A stretch of 64,000 nucleotides of DNA from Streptomyces armeniacus (GCF_003355155.1 NZ_CP031320.1:4331367-4395366); one strand, 5' to 3'. Numbered from the stretch's first letter, positions 40,298-51,961 are shown. Notes: generated from the letters alone by a model not told the origin. Translations and numbers: made by a program.

Positions 40298-41956
40298 GTG
40301 AGGTCCGCACCGACGATTCTGCATCTCGACATGGACGCGTTCTACGCCGCCGTGGAACAGGCGGCCAAGCCGAGCCTGCGCGGGAAGCCGGTCATCGTGG
40401 GCGGCCTCGGGCCGCGCGGAGTCGTGGCCACGGCGTCGTACGAGGCACGGCGCTTCGGGGTGCACTCGGCGATGCCCATGGGGCAGGCCCGCAGACTCTG
40501 CCCGAACGCCGCGTACCTCATTCCCCGCTTCGGGCTCTACCGCCAGGTCAGCGACGTGGTGATGGGGCTCCTCCAGGAGCTGTCACCGCTGGTGGAGCCG
40601 CTCAGCCTCGATGAGGCGTTCGTCGACCTGGAGGCCGGCGGCACACCCGCGGACACCGCGGCCGTGCGCGAGGTCGCCCATCGGCTGCGGGCGGACATCC
40701 GGGCGGCGACCGGACTGAGCGGGTCCGTGGGCCTGGCCGGCTCCAAGCTGCTCGCCAAGATCGCGTCCGAGGACGCGAAGCCGGACGGGCTGGTGGTCAT
40801 CGAGCCCGGCACCGAGCGGGACCTGCTGGCGCCGCTGTCCGTCCGCATCCTCCCCGGCATCGGGCCGGCCACCGCCGAGACGCTGCGCAGGGCCGGGATC
40901 ACCACGGTCGGCGAGACGGTGGAGGCGGGGGAGGACGAGCTGCTCAGGCTGCTCGGCAAGGCGCACGGCTCCGCGCTGTACGCGATGGCGAACGGGGTCG
41001 ACGAGCGGCCGGTGGTGGCCGAGCGGGACGCCAAGTCCGTATCCGTGGAAGACACCTTCGACGTGGACCTCACGGACCGCACGCGCGTGCAGACGGAGCT
41101 GGACAGGCTGGCCGAGCGCTGCGTGCAGCGGCTGCGCGCGGCGGGGCGGTCGGGCCGTACGGTCGTGATCAAGGTGCGCAGCTACGACTTCTCGACGCTG
41201 ACCCGCTCCGAGACGCTGCGCGGGCCCACGGACGATCCCGCGGTCGTACGGGAGGCCGCGGCCCGTCTCCTGGACAGCGTGGACACCACGGCGGGCGTAC
41301 GGCTGCTGGGCGTGGGCGTGAGCGGGCTGGCGGACTTCACGCAGGAGGACCTGTTCGCGCAGGCGGCGGAGGCCGCGGGCGCGGCGGAGGTGGCCGAAGC
41401 GGCCGAAGCGAGTGACGCGGGCGAGGCGGGAGCGGGGGAGACGGCCACCGCCGCGGGGGCGGAGCCGGCGCCGGGCGGAACGGCCGCGCCGCACCAGGCG
41501 GCCGCTGAGCGGACCGGCGCGCCCCGCAGGTGGCTCCCGGGCAGCGACGTGCTGCACGCCGTGCACGGGCCCGGCTGGGTCCAGGGCAGCGGCATCGGGC
41601 GGGTCACGGTGCGCTTCGAGGGGCCCGGATCGGCGCCGGGGCGCGTACGGACCTTCGCCGTGGACGACCCGGACCTGAGCAGCACCGATCCGCCCCCGCT
41701 GGTCACGACGGCGGCAGGCGAGGGCGCGCCCCCGCGGGCGGAGGAGCCCGTACGGGGCGGCGCCGGGCCGGACCACACGGCAGACGGTGAGTCCCCGGCC
41801 GGTGAGTCCCCGGCCGGTCAGCCCCCGGCCGGTGAGCCCCCGGCCGGTCAGCCTCCGGCCGGACGGTCCTCCGAGCCCGCGATGCGGCCGAACTCCGGGT
41901 CCGGCGCGGGCGGGCCCGGCGGCTCGGAGCCGGTGGCGGGCACGTCGAGGCCGTAG
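40298..41956 (+). CDS. dinB: DNA polymerase IV (Y family) with long low-complexity tail
   Basis: A 552-residue error-prone polymerase. Palm and fingers are seen in ILHLDMDAFYAAVEQAAKPSLRGKPVIVGG and PLVEPLSLDEAFVDLE (catalytic Asp and Glu), with the thumb HhH GLAGSKLLAKIASEDAKPDG and a little-finger domain to about residue 355. The last 190 or so residues are Ala/Glu/Pro/Gly-rich and include a SPAGE/PPAGQ repeat encoded by five 15-bp units. No beta-clamp motif is clear in the tail. The final 109 bases overlap the opposite-strand PRC-barrel gene. The GTG start lies 34 bp after the MerR stop. Confidence 0.92.
   Translation: MRSAPTILHLDMDAFYAAVEQAAKPSLRGKPVIVGGLGPRGVVATASYEARRFGVHSAMPMGQARRLCPNAAYLIPRFGLYRQVSDVVMGLLQELSPLVEPLSLDEAFVDLEAGGTPADTAAVREVAHRLRADIRAATGLSGSVGLAGSKLLAKIASEDAKPDGLVVIEPGTERDLLAPLSVRILPGIGPATAETLRRAGITTVGETVEAGEDELLRLLGKAHGSALYAMANGVDERPVVAERDAKSVSVEDTFDVDLTDRTRVQTELDRLAERCVQRLRAAGRSGRTVVIKVRSYDFSTLTRSETLRGPTDDPAVVREAAARLLDSVDTTAGVRLLGVGVSGLADFTQEDLFAQAAEAAGAAEVAEAAEASDAGEAGAGETATAAGAEPAPGGTAAPHQAAAERTGAPRRWLPGSDVLHAVHGPGWVQGSGIGRVTVRFEGPGSAPGRVRTFAVDDPDLSSTDPPPLVTTAAGEGAPPRAEEPVRGGAGPDHTADGESPAGESPAGQPPAGEPPAGQPPAGRSSEPAMRPNSGSGAGGPGGSEPVAGTSRP
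41786..41860 (+). repeat. Five tandem 15-bp units inside dinB
   Basis: Units such as GGTGAGTCCCCGGCC repeat five times in frame (positions 41786-41860, units differing at up to three bases). They encode alternating PAGES/PAGQP peptides in the polymerase tail. The last unit overlaps the end of the convergent PRC-barrel gene. Confidence 0.85.
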
Positions 41957-42249
41957 TGGTGGTACAGCTGCAGCTCCTGCTCCGGCGAGAGGTGGCGGCC
42001 CACGCCGAAGTCCGGCGCGTCCTTGATCAGGGCGCGTTCGAAGGGAATCCGCAGGGCGTCGCCGTCCAGTTCGCTCGGCTCGAGCGGGACGAAGGCGTCG
42101 CGGCTGAACAGGCCCGTCCGTACGGCCGCCCACTCGGGCTGGCCCGTGGCATCGTCGAGGTACACCTCGTCGACGGTGCCGATCCGCGCACCGTCGCGGT
42201 CGAATGCCTTGCGGCCGATCAGGCTCCGCGGATCGATCTCGGTCTGCAC
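41848..42249 (-). CDS. PRC-barrel domain protein
   Basis: A 133-residue protein: MQTEIDPRSLIGRKAFDRDGARIGTVDEVYLDDATGQPEWAAVRTGLFSRDAFVPLEPSELDGDALRIPFERALIKDAPDFGVGRHLSPEQELQLYHHYGL. The first 75 residues are the PRC-barrel, a small beta-barrel used in RNA processing and photosystem proteins, and in streptomycetes often a stress protein. A disordered Pro/Gly/Glu tail follows and overlaps dinB on the opposite strand. Function unknown. The start is close to position 42250 from which the glycine riboswitch leader diverges. Confidence 0.87.
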   Translation of the reverse strand: MQTEIDPRSLIGRKAFDRDGARIGTVDEVYLDDATGQPEWAAVRTGLFSRDAFVPLEPSELDGDALRIPFERALIKDAPDFGVGRHLSPEQELQLYHHYGLDVPATGSEPPGPPAPDPEFGRIAGSEDRPAGG

Positions 42250-42399
42250 GATCCCTCCAACTGGTCGCAGTCATTCCGGAATGTCCGTGAGTACAGAATC
42301 CCTCAGGATCAGCAAAAGCGACATTCCGGTGGCCTCCGGTTGACGCTGCGGGTACCCGTTCTGAACCTCGCTGGTACTCTCGAAGACGGCTGTCGACCC

Positions 42400-42622
42400 T
42401 GTACGGGAGAGTTCTCCGGCAAGATGTGCCGGAGGCGCCGAAGGAGCAACTCCTCCCCGGAATCTCTCAGGCTCACGTACCGTACGGACGAGGTCACTCT
42501 GGAAAGCAGGGCGGGCCGCGGACGAGTGCCGAAGTCCCCCTCACCGACGGTGAAAGCCGGACCGGCCCGCGAGCGGGCGGGACCGGTGAAGCTCTCAGGT
42601 TGAGATGACAGAGGGGGAGGCC
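42400..42622 (+). ncRNA. Tandem glycine riboswitch upstream of gcvP
   Basis: Two aptamers in series: the first (about 42400-42485) with GGGAGAGTTCTCCGG and TCTCTCAGG, the second (about 42490-42622) with CACTCTGGAAAGCAG, CTCTCAGG, TGACAGAGGGGGA. The pairing pattern and CAGG/GGAAAG-type core match the glycine riboswitch, so glycine should raise gcvP expression. It starts after the divergent PRC-barrel gene. Aptamer boundaries are estimated by eye. Confidence 0.9.
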
Positions 42623-42626
42623 GTCC

Positions 42627-42645
42627 GGGCACCGTCATGGTGCCC
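42627..42645 (+). promoter_or_regulatory. Expression-platform hairpin of the glycine riboswitch
   Basis: GGGCACC (42627-42633) pairs with GGTGCCC (42639-42645) around a five-base loop, between the second aptamer and the gcvP ribosome site (CAGGAGG). It is the natural candidate for the terminator or translation-control stem. Confidence 0.55.
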
Positions 42646-42680
42646 CTCGCAGGTCGCAGAGACCCAGGAGGCCCCCGCAG

Positions 42681-45566
<2,886 letters not shown>

Positions 45567-45678
45567 CAGCCGGCATAGGTGGGGGCCGGTGCGGCGGTGA
45601 CGCCGGGCCGGCCCCTGTTCGTACGGTGCCGCGTGGTGCTGCGGCGGTGCTGGTGCTGTGCTGTTCGGTGATGTGCCG

Positions 45679-45704
45679 CTCAGCGCCGTGCGGACGGCGC
45701 TGAG
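45679..45704. terminator. Terminator between gcvP and the DUF5999 gene
   Basis: CTCAGCGCCGT (45679-45689) pairs perfectly with ACGGCGCTGAG (45694-45704) around GCGG. It lies between convergent genes, so it can stop both. Confidence 0.75.
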
Positions 45705-45728
45705 TTGAGGCGAGCGGTGCGCGCCGTG

Positions 45729-45935
45729 TCAGGCGGCGGTGATGATGCGCTCGCTGTCGATCGGACGGTGCGGCGCGATGACCTTGCCGTCCGGCAGCAG
45801 CTCACCGGTGTCCTCGAAGAGCAGGACCCCGTTGCACAGCAGGCTCCAGCCCTGTTCGGGGAAGTGCGCCACGAGGTGCGCGGCTTCCCGGTCGGCGGAT
45901 TCTGCGGTCGGGCACGGTGGCTGGTGCTGGCACAT
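45729..45935 (-). CDS. DUF5999-family small protein
   Basis: A 68-residue streptomycete protein beginning MCQHQPPCPTAESADREAAHLVAHFPEQGWSLLCNGVLLFEDTGELLPDGKVIAPHR. The N-terminal C-x-H...C motif and a second Cys suggest a small zinc site. Homologs are highly conserved in the genus with unknown function. GGAAGA precedes the ATG. The open frame continues upstream, but the composition there is not protein-like and family members start at MCQHQ. It is convergent with gcvP. Confidence 0.87.
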   Translation of the reverse strand: MCQHQPPCPTAESADREAAHLVAHFPEQGWSLLCNGVLLFEDTGELLPDGKVIAPHRPIDSERIITAA

Positions 45936-46319
45936 TTGCGGTGTCTTCCGTTGTGAGTCGGTGTCTGTCCTGCGGCTCGGTGCGGTGTCCATCGCCGCCC
46001 CCCGTTTCGTCGGTCTGTCCCCAGTGTTGCCCTGCGGACGAGAATCCGCAGGCATTTTGCGGCAGCACTCCTCACAGGTTTGAGACGCGTCACCCACTCG
46101 AGCGGTTGCCCTCGGGATCCGGTCCTTTCGGGTAGCCGTAAGAACGCGGAGGGCTACGCCCGCGGGGGAGGGAGCCGGGCGGCCCGGGCGCGGCACGGCA
46201 GCCGCCGGCCGGCGCGCCGCTCCGTGTGCGAGCGGTACGCCGGCCGGCGGCTGGTCGGCGGGCGGTCGGACGGCCGTACGGGGCCGGGCAGCCGTGCCGG
46301 ACGGGACGGTTCCGCCGGG
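45936..46319. other. 384-bp gene-free stretch between two leftward genes
   Basis: This contains no convincing gene. The part nearest the DUF5999 gene (45936-46090) should hold its promoter. The rest is G/C-rich with imperfect GGCCGGCG-type inverted runs around 46200-46265. I see no tRNA, repeat array or mobile-element end. Confidence 0.5.
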
Positions 46320-46919
46320 TCAGACAGCCGTACCGAGCAGCGGCGAGGAGGAGGCCACCAGCCGGTGCGTGAGCAGCGGCAGCAGCGCGTCGACCCGGTG
46401 CGGCTGGTGCGCGGCGATCCCGGGCGGCGCCGGGGCCAGCGGGATCAGCAGGTCCGACGCGGCCGGTGAGCCCTCGGCGGGGTCCGCGTCGGCGTCGCCG
46501 TGCAGCCACAGCGTGAGCATGTACAGCTCGGGCACGGACAGCAGGCGCGGCTGGTACGGCAGCGGCAGCGCGCCTGCCTGTTCCATGGCGCGCTCGGTGG
46601 AGGACACGTACGGGCCCTCCCGGAAGTGCGCGAACGACCAGCCCTCCGCGGACATCATGACCTCGGCCGCCCCCACGACGACCGCCTGCGCGTCCCCCGC
46701 ACCGTCGGCGGCGCCCGGTGGCCGGTCGCGCAGCAGGAAGCGCCACCCGGTGAGCCGGGTGCTCGGCGGGCCCTGCCGCTGGCCGACGCGGGCGATCTCG
46801 TGGATGGGCAGCGGGAGGTCGGGTCGCGGTGCGCCCGTGATCCCGGCGGCGGGGGAGCCGAGCGCGTCGAGGAGACTGCGCAGCGCGGGAGCCGGAGCCG
46901 GGGACATACGCAAGGGCAT
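46320..46919 (-). CDS. Hypothetical protein
   Basis: A 199-residue soluble protein with no recognised domain. Motif-like segments are MPLRMSPAPAPALRSLLDALGSPAAG, PLPIHEIARVGQRQGPPSTRLTGWRFLLRD, and VVGAAEVMMSAEGWSFAHFREGPYV, then LLSVPELYMLTLWLHGD. The C-terminal part is Ala/Pro/Leu-rich (ending LGTAV). No catalytic residues or signal peptide are visible. Several ATG codons are possible; 46919 is used because AGAGG lies upstream and the sequence before it is less protein-like. The leftward gene precedes a long gene-free region, so its promoter is probably in 46920-47100. Confidence 0.65.
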   Translation of the reverse strand: MPLRMSPAPAPALRSLLDALGSPAAGITGAPRPDLPLPIHEIARVGQRQGPPSTRLTGWRFLLRDRPPGAADGAGDAQAVVVGAAEVMMSAEGWSFAHFREGPYVSSTERAMEQAGALPLPYQPRLLSVPELYMLTLWLHGDADADPAEGSPAASDLLIPLAPAPPGIAAHQPHRVDALLPLLTHRLVASSSPLLGTAV

Positions 46920-47458
46920 GATGGGTCGCCTCTCATCGGAGACATGGCGGTGCGAGGACGGTGCGCGGACGGCGCTGTCGGCGTACGGAAAGCCGCGGAG
47001 GGCGGCTGGGAGGGCGTCGACGGTCGTGGGCCGTTCGGGCACCAAGTCTCTGCCTCGTTCGAGGAGTTTATACGACCTTTGTTCCCACCATGTTTCCGCT
47101 AGAACCCCCGCAGCATTTCAACAAGGGGAAATCCGGACGATTTGGCGGGGGTATTTCTCCGGTTACGCGCCGACCGCATGTGCGCTGCCTCGGATTTCCC
47201 TCGGAATGTGGTCGGCCGAAAGCTTTCGGCGCATTTCACGAGCCTTTGTGCGAGTGGCGTGGGCCACTGCCGTATGCCGATGGAATGTGCCTGCCGGTCT
47301 CTCCGTCAAGGGTAACGGCCGACGGCGGCTCCGGGGAGGCGTTATCGATCATACGGACGGGCATCAATCCTTCGTCATACGTGTGACCCCGGCCGTATCC
47401 GGCCCCGCACCCCCCAAGCCCAGCAGTCCCGCACCGCCGTCAGAGGAGGAACGCCCCG
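46920..47458. other. 539-bp gene-free region, relatively AT-rich in its centre
   Basis: Divergent control region between the hypothetical gene (leftward) and the glutamate-cysteine ligase gene (rightward). Around 47060-47250 the G+C content drops below that of the neighbours (GTTTATACGACCTTTG, GCATTTCAACAAGG). A perfect 16-bp palindrome GCCGAAAGCTTTCGGC lies at 47215-47230. No open frame looks like a gene. A small RNA, long leader or promoter cluster is possible. Confidence 0.5.
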
Positions 47459-48952
47459 ATGGGAGAGAAGGTCGCGGCCGACAGATTCGGCCTGGCCGAC
47501 CGGCAGAGGTACCGCAGCAAGCTGCGGCTGTGCCTGGAGGGTTTGGAACGGCTACTGCGGGAGCAGCGGTTCGACCGCCCCCGCAGCATGATGGGGCTGG
47601 AGATCGAGCTGAATCTCGCCGACGCCGGCGGTCAGCCCCGGATGATGAACGCGCAGGTGCTGGAGCGGATCGGCAGCCGGGACTTCCAGACGGAGCTCGG
47701 GCAGTTCAACCTCGAAGTCAACATCGTCCCGCACCAGTTGACGGGGCGCGTCTTCGACCAGCTCGCCGAGGAGCTGAGCACCGGGCTCGCGTACGCCGAC
47801 CGGCAGGCCCGCGAGGTCGCCGCGCGGATCGTGATGATCGGGATCCTGCCCACGCTCACGGGCGAGGACCTGGTGTCCGCGAACCTCTCCGCCGTCGACC
47901 GCTACACCCTGCTCAACGACCAGATCATGGCGTCGCGCGGCGAGGAGGTCACGCTCGACATCCAGGGCGTCGAGCACCTCAGCTACGTCTCCGGCTCCAT
48001 AGCGCCCGAAGCGGCCTGCACCTCGGTGCAGTTGCACCTCCAGGTGACGCCGAGCCGGTTCGCGAACGTGTGGAACGCCGCTCAGGCCATCGCCGGCCCG
48101 CAGATCGCGCTCGGCGCCAACTCGCCGTTCCTGTTCGGCCGTGAGCTGTGGCGCGAGTCGCGCCCGCCGCTCTTCCTGCAGGCGACCGACACCCGGCCGC
48201 CCGAACTCGCGGCGCAGGGCGTGCGGCCGCGCACCTGGTTCGGGGAGCGCTGGATCAACTCGGTGTACGACCTCTTCGAGGAGAACGTCCGCTACTTCCC
48301 GTCCCTGCTGCCGCTCTGCGAAGACGAGGACCCGCGGGCGGAGCTCGACGCGGGCCGCATACCCGCCCTGGCCGAACTCGTCCTGCACAACGGCACCGTC
48401 TACCGCTGGAACCGCCCCGTGTACGGCGTCGCCGACGGCGTACCGCACCTGCGGGTGGAGAACCGCGTCCTGCCCGCGGGCCCCACGGTCACCGACGTGC
48501 TCGCCAACACGGCCTTCTACTACGGCCTCGTGCGCGCGCTTGCCGACGATCCGCGTCCGGTGTGGAAGCGCATGCCGTTCGCCACCGCGCGGGAGAACTT
48601 CGACAACGCCTGCCGCCACGGCATCGAGGCCGAGCTGCACTGGCCGCGGCACGGGCGCGGCGGCCCGGCCACGGTGCCCGCCGTGCGGCTCATACGGGAC
48701 GAGCTGCTGCCGCTCGCGGCGTCTGGCTTGGATGCCTGGGGCATCGAGCCGGCGGACCGGGACCGCTATCTGTCCGTGGTCGAGGAGCGCTGCCGGCTCC
48801 GTACGAACGGGGCGTCCTGGCAGGCCGCCTCCTTCCACCGGGCGCAGGCGGCCGGGCTGGACCGGGAGAAGGCGTTGACGGCGATGACGAGGAGGTACTG
48901 CGAGCTGGTCCGTACGGAGGAGCCGGTGCACAGCTGGCCCGTCGGGCCGTAG
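47459..48952 (+). CDS. Glutamate-cysteine ligase-type enzyme (GCS2 family)
   Basis: A 497-residue ATP-grasp-like glutamine-synthetase-fold ligase. The signature MGLEIELNLADAGG (ATP/metal-binding) is near residue 43, then FNLEVNIVPHQL and ASRGEEVTLDIQGVEH. The family joins glutamate (or another gamma-carboxyl donor) to an amine, forming gamma-glutamyl amides. In streptomycetes, which make mycothiol rather than glutathione, the true substrate of GCS2-type proteins is often unknown. AGGAGG with good spacing precedes the ATG. Confidence 0.85.
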   Translation: MGEKVAADRFGLADRQRYRSKLRLCLEGLERLLREQRFDRPRSMMGLEIELNLADAGGQPRMMNAQVLERIGSRDFQTELGQFNLEVNIVPHQLTGRVFDQLAEELSTGLAYADRQAREVAARIVMIGILPTLTGEDLVSANLSAVDRYTLLNDQIMASRGEEVTLDIQGVEHLSYVSGSIAPEAACTSVQLHLQVTPSRFANVWNAAQAIAGPQIALGANSPFLFGRELWRESRPPLFLQATDTRPPELAAQGVRPRTWFGERWINSVYDLFEENVRYFPSLLPLCEDEDPRAELDAGRIPALAELVLHNGTVYRWNRPVYGVADGVPHLRVENRVLPAGPTVTDVLANTAFYYGLVRALADDPRPVWKRMPFATARENFDNACRHGIEAELHWPRHGRGGPATVPAVRLIRDELLPLAASGLDAWGIEPADRDRYLSVVEERCRLRTNGASWQAASFHRAQAAGLDREKALTAMTRRYCELVRTEEPVHSWPVGP

Positions 48953-48961
48953 CCGCGGCGT

Positions 48962-49007
48962 GCCGCGTCCCGCGCCGCCGCACCGCGCGGGCGGCCCGGG
49001 ACGCGGC
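48962..49007. terminator. Bidirectional terminator
   Basis: GCCGCGTCCCG (48962-48972) pairs perfectly with CGGGACGCGGC (48997-49007), an 11-bp stem with a large G/C-rich loop. It lies between the convergent ligase gene and the vWA-protein gene. Confidence 0.65.
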
Positions 49008-49032
49008 GGGTGCAGGTGCGGGTGCGGGCACG

Positions 49033-50868
49033 TCAGCCGCCCGACTGGCCCGCCGACATGATCGCCTTCAGGATCACCTCGTGGATCTCCGCGGGATCGC
49101 TGACCTGGTACGAGGAGCCGCCGGTCGCCTCGGCGATCTCCCGGCACGCCGCCTCGTCGGCGTCCGGGCCGACCGCGATGGCGATCAGCGGGATGGGCCG
49201 CTCGGTGCCGGCCAGCTGGCGGAGCTTCTTGACCAGTTCGGCGCGGGACACGCTGCCCGGGTCCTCGTTGGCGCCGTCGGTCAGCACCACCAGGGCGTTG
49301 AACCGGCCCTCGGCGTACGTGTCCCGCGCGTCCTTGTACGCCGCCAGCGCCGTGTCGTACAGCCCGGTCGCGCCGCCCTCGATCGGCTCCAGGGAGCCGA
49401 ACGCGGCGGTGAGCCGTTCGCGCTGCGTGCCCCCGTCGTCCGTACGCTCGCCGAGGCGCTGGGCGGGCACCAGCTTGCGGTAGTCGCGGTCGCCGTCCAG
49501 CCGGACGGCGAAGTCCCACAGGCCGATCTCGTCGTCGTCGGTGAACTGCGAAAGGGCCTGCAGCAGCGACGACTTGGTGACCGTCATACGGCTCTGCCCC
49601 TGGCTGTCCGGGACCGGCGCGGACATCGACGCGGACGCGTCCACGACGGTGGTCAGCCGCGCGCTCTGCACGGTGACCGTCCACATGCCCAGCACCGCGT
49701 TGAGCTCCTCGGTCTTCGGCGGGTCGGCGGGCGGCTCGCCGTAGGGCTGCGGGTCGCGGCTGCCCGCCGTACGGGCCAGGGTGTCGTCGGCCTGCCCGTG
49801 TCCCGTACGGAAGCCGTGGTCCCGCAGGACCCGCCGGCCCGAGTCGCTGCCGAGCAGGGTCTGGAAGCGGGTGGCGGCGCGGGTCTTGGCGGTGCCGAGG
49901 TTCTCGGCGTCGAGCACGGTGTACGGGTAGTCGAGCACGGCCGTGGAGTCCCCGGGGGAGAACAGCCGGAGGTCGGGGGCGTTCTCCTGGCCGGTGTTGT
50001 GGGCGTACGCGGCCTGTTCGGAGAGGAGCAGCGCCTGGTTGCGCTGAGGGTTGCCCGTCTCGGCGCCGGAGGCGTCGCGGGGGAGGGTGGCGAGCACCTG
50101 CGGGTCGCCGGGGGCGGTGCGTTCGGAGAGGAGCTTGGCGGTGGCGGCGGTCCGTATGTCGGCGTCGTCGCCCTTGCCTTTCCCGCCGCCGTCCTTGCCG
50201 CCCGCCGTCGACCGCTGGATGTGCGCGAGGGAGAGCAGGCCCGTGGCGCTGCGGGCCGGGTCGGCGCTGCCGACGCGCAGGGCGTCCTTCTCGGTGGCGG
50301 CGGCGAGCTCGGCCCAGCTGTAGGTCTTTTCCGGCCAGCCGAGCTTCTTCGCCGCGTCCGGCACGGCGGCGAGGACAAGCGGCGAGGAGGCGACGCTTCC
50401 GGTGCTCTCCAGGGGGAGCGCCTTCCCGGAGGAGGCCGCGCGGCTCACCCACAGCGCGGAGTCCGGCAGCCAGACGTCGTATCCGGCGTCGGAGCCGCTG
50501 CCGAGGGTGCCGGCCATCTCGGCACCCGTACGGTCGCTGACCCTGATATCCAGGCACTGCCCGTCGGAGGTGGTGTGGTTCTCGCGGGCGCGGTCCGCGA
50601 CCGTACGCAGCGCGGGCGCGACGGACGGCTCGGCCGCGACCTTCAGCCGTACCGTGTCCCCCTCGCAGGGCTCGTCGAAGGGCAGCAGCCCGCTGCGCGC
50701 GGCGACCGCCGTTCCGGCGCCGAGTGCGAGGACGACGGCGGTGGTGACGAGCAGCGTGCGGCGGCGCTTGCGGCGGCGCGGCGCGCCGGACGGCCCGGAC
50801 GGCGGCAGCGCGGGAGCGGCCCCCGCGGAGTACGGATCGGGGTCATCCGGCAAGCTGTGACGTCCCAT
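49033..50868 (-). CDS. Substrate-binding plus von Willebrand factor A domain membrane protein
   Basis: A 611-residue protein. A cytoplasmic basic tail (RRRKRRRT) precedes one membrane segment (about residues 37-60), then an extracellular periplasmic-binding-like part (residues 65-370; GYDVWLPDSALWVSRAAS, SATGLLSLAHIQRST). The C-terminal vWA domain has a MIDAS motif DASASMS and TDGANEDPGS (metal-dependent adhesion site). vWA proteins of this kind may bind ligands or partner proteins at the surface; no substrate is evident. The binding part resembles ABC extracellular solute-binding proteins but there is no neighbouring transporter. Terminator at 48962 separates it from the ligase gene. Confidence 0.85.
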   Translation of the reverse strand: MGRHSLPDDPDPYSAGAAPALPPSGPSGAPRRRKRRRTLLVTTAVVLALGAGTAVAARSGLLPFDEPCEGDTVRLKVAAEPSVAPALRTVADRARENHTTSDGQCLDIRVSDRTGAEMAGTLGSGSDAGYDVWLPDSALWVSRAASSGKALPLESTGSVASSPLVLAAVPDAAKKLGWPEKTYSWAELAAATEKDALRVGSADPARSATGLLSLAHIQRSTAGGKDGGGKGKGDDADIRTAATAKLLSERTAPGDPQVLATLPRDASGAETGNPQRNQALLLSEQAAYAHNTGQENAPDLRLFSPGDSTAVLDYPYTVLDAENLGTAKTRAATRFQTLLGSDSGRRVLRDHGFRTGHGQADDTLARTAGSRDPQPYGEPPADPPKTEELNAVLGMWTVTVQSARLTTVVDASASMSAPVPDSQGQSRMTVTKSSLLQALSQFTDDDEIGLWDFAVRLDGDRDYRKLVPAQRLGERTDDGGTQRERLTAAFGSLEPIEGGATGLYDTALAAYKDARDTYAEGRFNALVVLTDGANEDPGSVSRAELVKKLRQLAGTERPIPLIAIAVGPDADEAACREIAEATGGSSYQVSDPAEIHEVILKAIMSAGQSGG

Positions 50869-51040
50869 GGCGTGCGCGCCTCTCTTCGAAGCCTTCTCGG
50901 GTCACATCGGAGGGAGGGGCGGCACACCTGTCGGCTGGCGCTCGGCCCCCGGCCTGTCGCGAGCGATCTTCGTACGTGCAGTCGAGACCCTAGCGTTGCG
51001 GGAGACCTGATGAGGCGGGATTGCGGAACTGGAGGCATCT

Positions 51041-51844
51041 GTGCATGCGGAGGCGAGTGACGCCGCACCCTCTTCGTACGGGGACGGGCCGGCCCGTACG
51101 ACTCTGCGCCGGGAGACGTTGCTCGTGCTGGCGCTCTCGCTCGGCGCGAGCGCGCTGTCGTCGCTGATCAGCTTCACCGGCTCGCTGACCGAGCCGGGCG
51201 GGCTGGCCGACCAGGCCGCCGAGCTGAACACCTCGCGCGCGCCCGACCGGCCGTGGCTGGATCTCGCCTGGCAGCTGTTCGGGATCGCCACCGCCCTGGT
51301 GCCGGTGGCGCTGGTGGCCCACCTGCTGACCCGCGAGGGCGCGGGCGGGCTGCGCGCCGTGGGCTTCGACCGGCGGCGCCCGGGCTTCGACGCGACCCGC
51401 GGCCTCGGCGTCGCGGCGGCCATCGGCGGCACGGGGCTGCTGCTCTACCTCGGCGCACGCGCCGCCGGGTTCAGCCTCACGATCGTGCCGGAGAACCTGC
51501 CCGACGTGTGGTGGAAGATCCCCGTCCTGATCCTCTCCGCGGTGCAGAACTCCGTACTGGAGGAGGTGATCGTCGTCGGCTATCTGCTGCGCAGGCTGGA
51601 CCAGACCGGCTGGACCGCGATGGGCGCCCTGGCTGCGAGCGCCGTGCTGCGCGGCACGTACCACCTCTACCAGGGCATCGGCGGGTTCCTCGGGAACATG
51701 GCGATGGGCGTGATCTTCGTGCTGCTGTACCGCCGCTGGGGGCGGGTCGGGCCGCTCGTCGCGGCGCACGCGTTCATCGACATCGTGGCGTTCGTCGGGT
51801 ACGCGCTGCTCGCCGGGAAGGTGAGCTGGCTGCCCACGGCCTGA
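51041..51844 (+). CDS. CPBP-family intramembrane metalloprotease-like protein
   Basis: A 267-residue membrane protein with about eight helices. Family motifs are NSVLEEVIVVGYLLRRL (Glu pair, but the usual Arg of EExxxR is Val), GTYHLYQGIGGF (His), and HAFIDIVAF (His/Asp). The glutamates and histidines are expected in the membrane zinc/active site as in Rce1 and bacterial ABI/CAAX proteases; activity of this member is not shown. The GTG start has GGAGG six bases upstream. The long 51845-52002 intergenic region follows with a terminator. Confidence 0.85.
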   Translation: MHAEASDAAPSSYGDGPARTTLRRETLLVLALSLGASALSSLISFTGSLTEPGGLADQAAELNTSRAPDRPWLDLAWQLFGIATALVPVALVAHLLTREGAGGLRAVGFDRRRPGFDATRGLGVAAAIGGTGLLLYLGARAAGFSLTIVPENLPDVWWKIPVLILSAVQNSVLEEVIVVGYLLRRLDQTGWTAMGALAASAVLRGTYHLYQGIGGFLGNMAMGVIFVLLYRRWGRVGPLVAAHAFIDIVAFVGYALLAGKVSWLPTA

Positions 51845-51888
51845 GCCCGGGCCGTGGGCGGTGCCCGGAACACGCCCTCGCGGGAATC

Positions 51889-51933
51889 GGCCCGCTCGCT
51901 CCCCGCCGTCCGGAGGGGGATCGCGAGCGGGCC
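51889..51933 (+). terminator. Terminator after the CPBP gene
   Basis: GGCCCGCTCGC (51889-51899) pairs perfectly with GCGAGCGGGCC (51923-51933) and is followed by TTGT. It lies 45 bases after the protease stop and before the PadR promoter. Confidence 0.75.
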
Positions 51934-51951
51934 TTGTCGTAACCGTGTTTC

Positions 51952-51961
51952 CGATATATCG
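51952..51961. promoter_or_regulatory. Candidate PadR operator, CGATATATCG palindrome
   Basis: A perfect 10-bp palindrome lies 42 bases upstream of the PadR ATG in an AT-rich island. PadR proteins often autoregulate at similar A/T-rich dyads, and no other candidate is visible here. Confidence 0.45.

Noticed and set aside
47552..50557. 1001-codon open frame on the minus strand overlapping the ligase and vWA genes
   Set aside because: It is out of frame with the genuine vWA gene and antisense to the ligase; low-complexity Arg/Pro composition.
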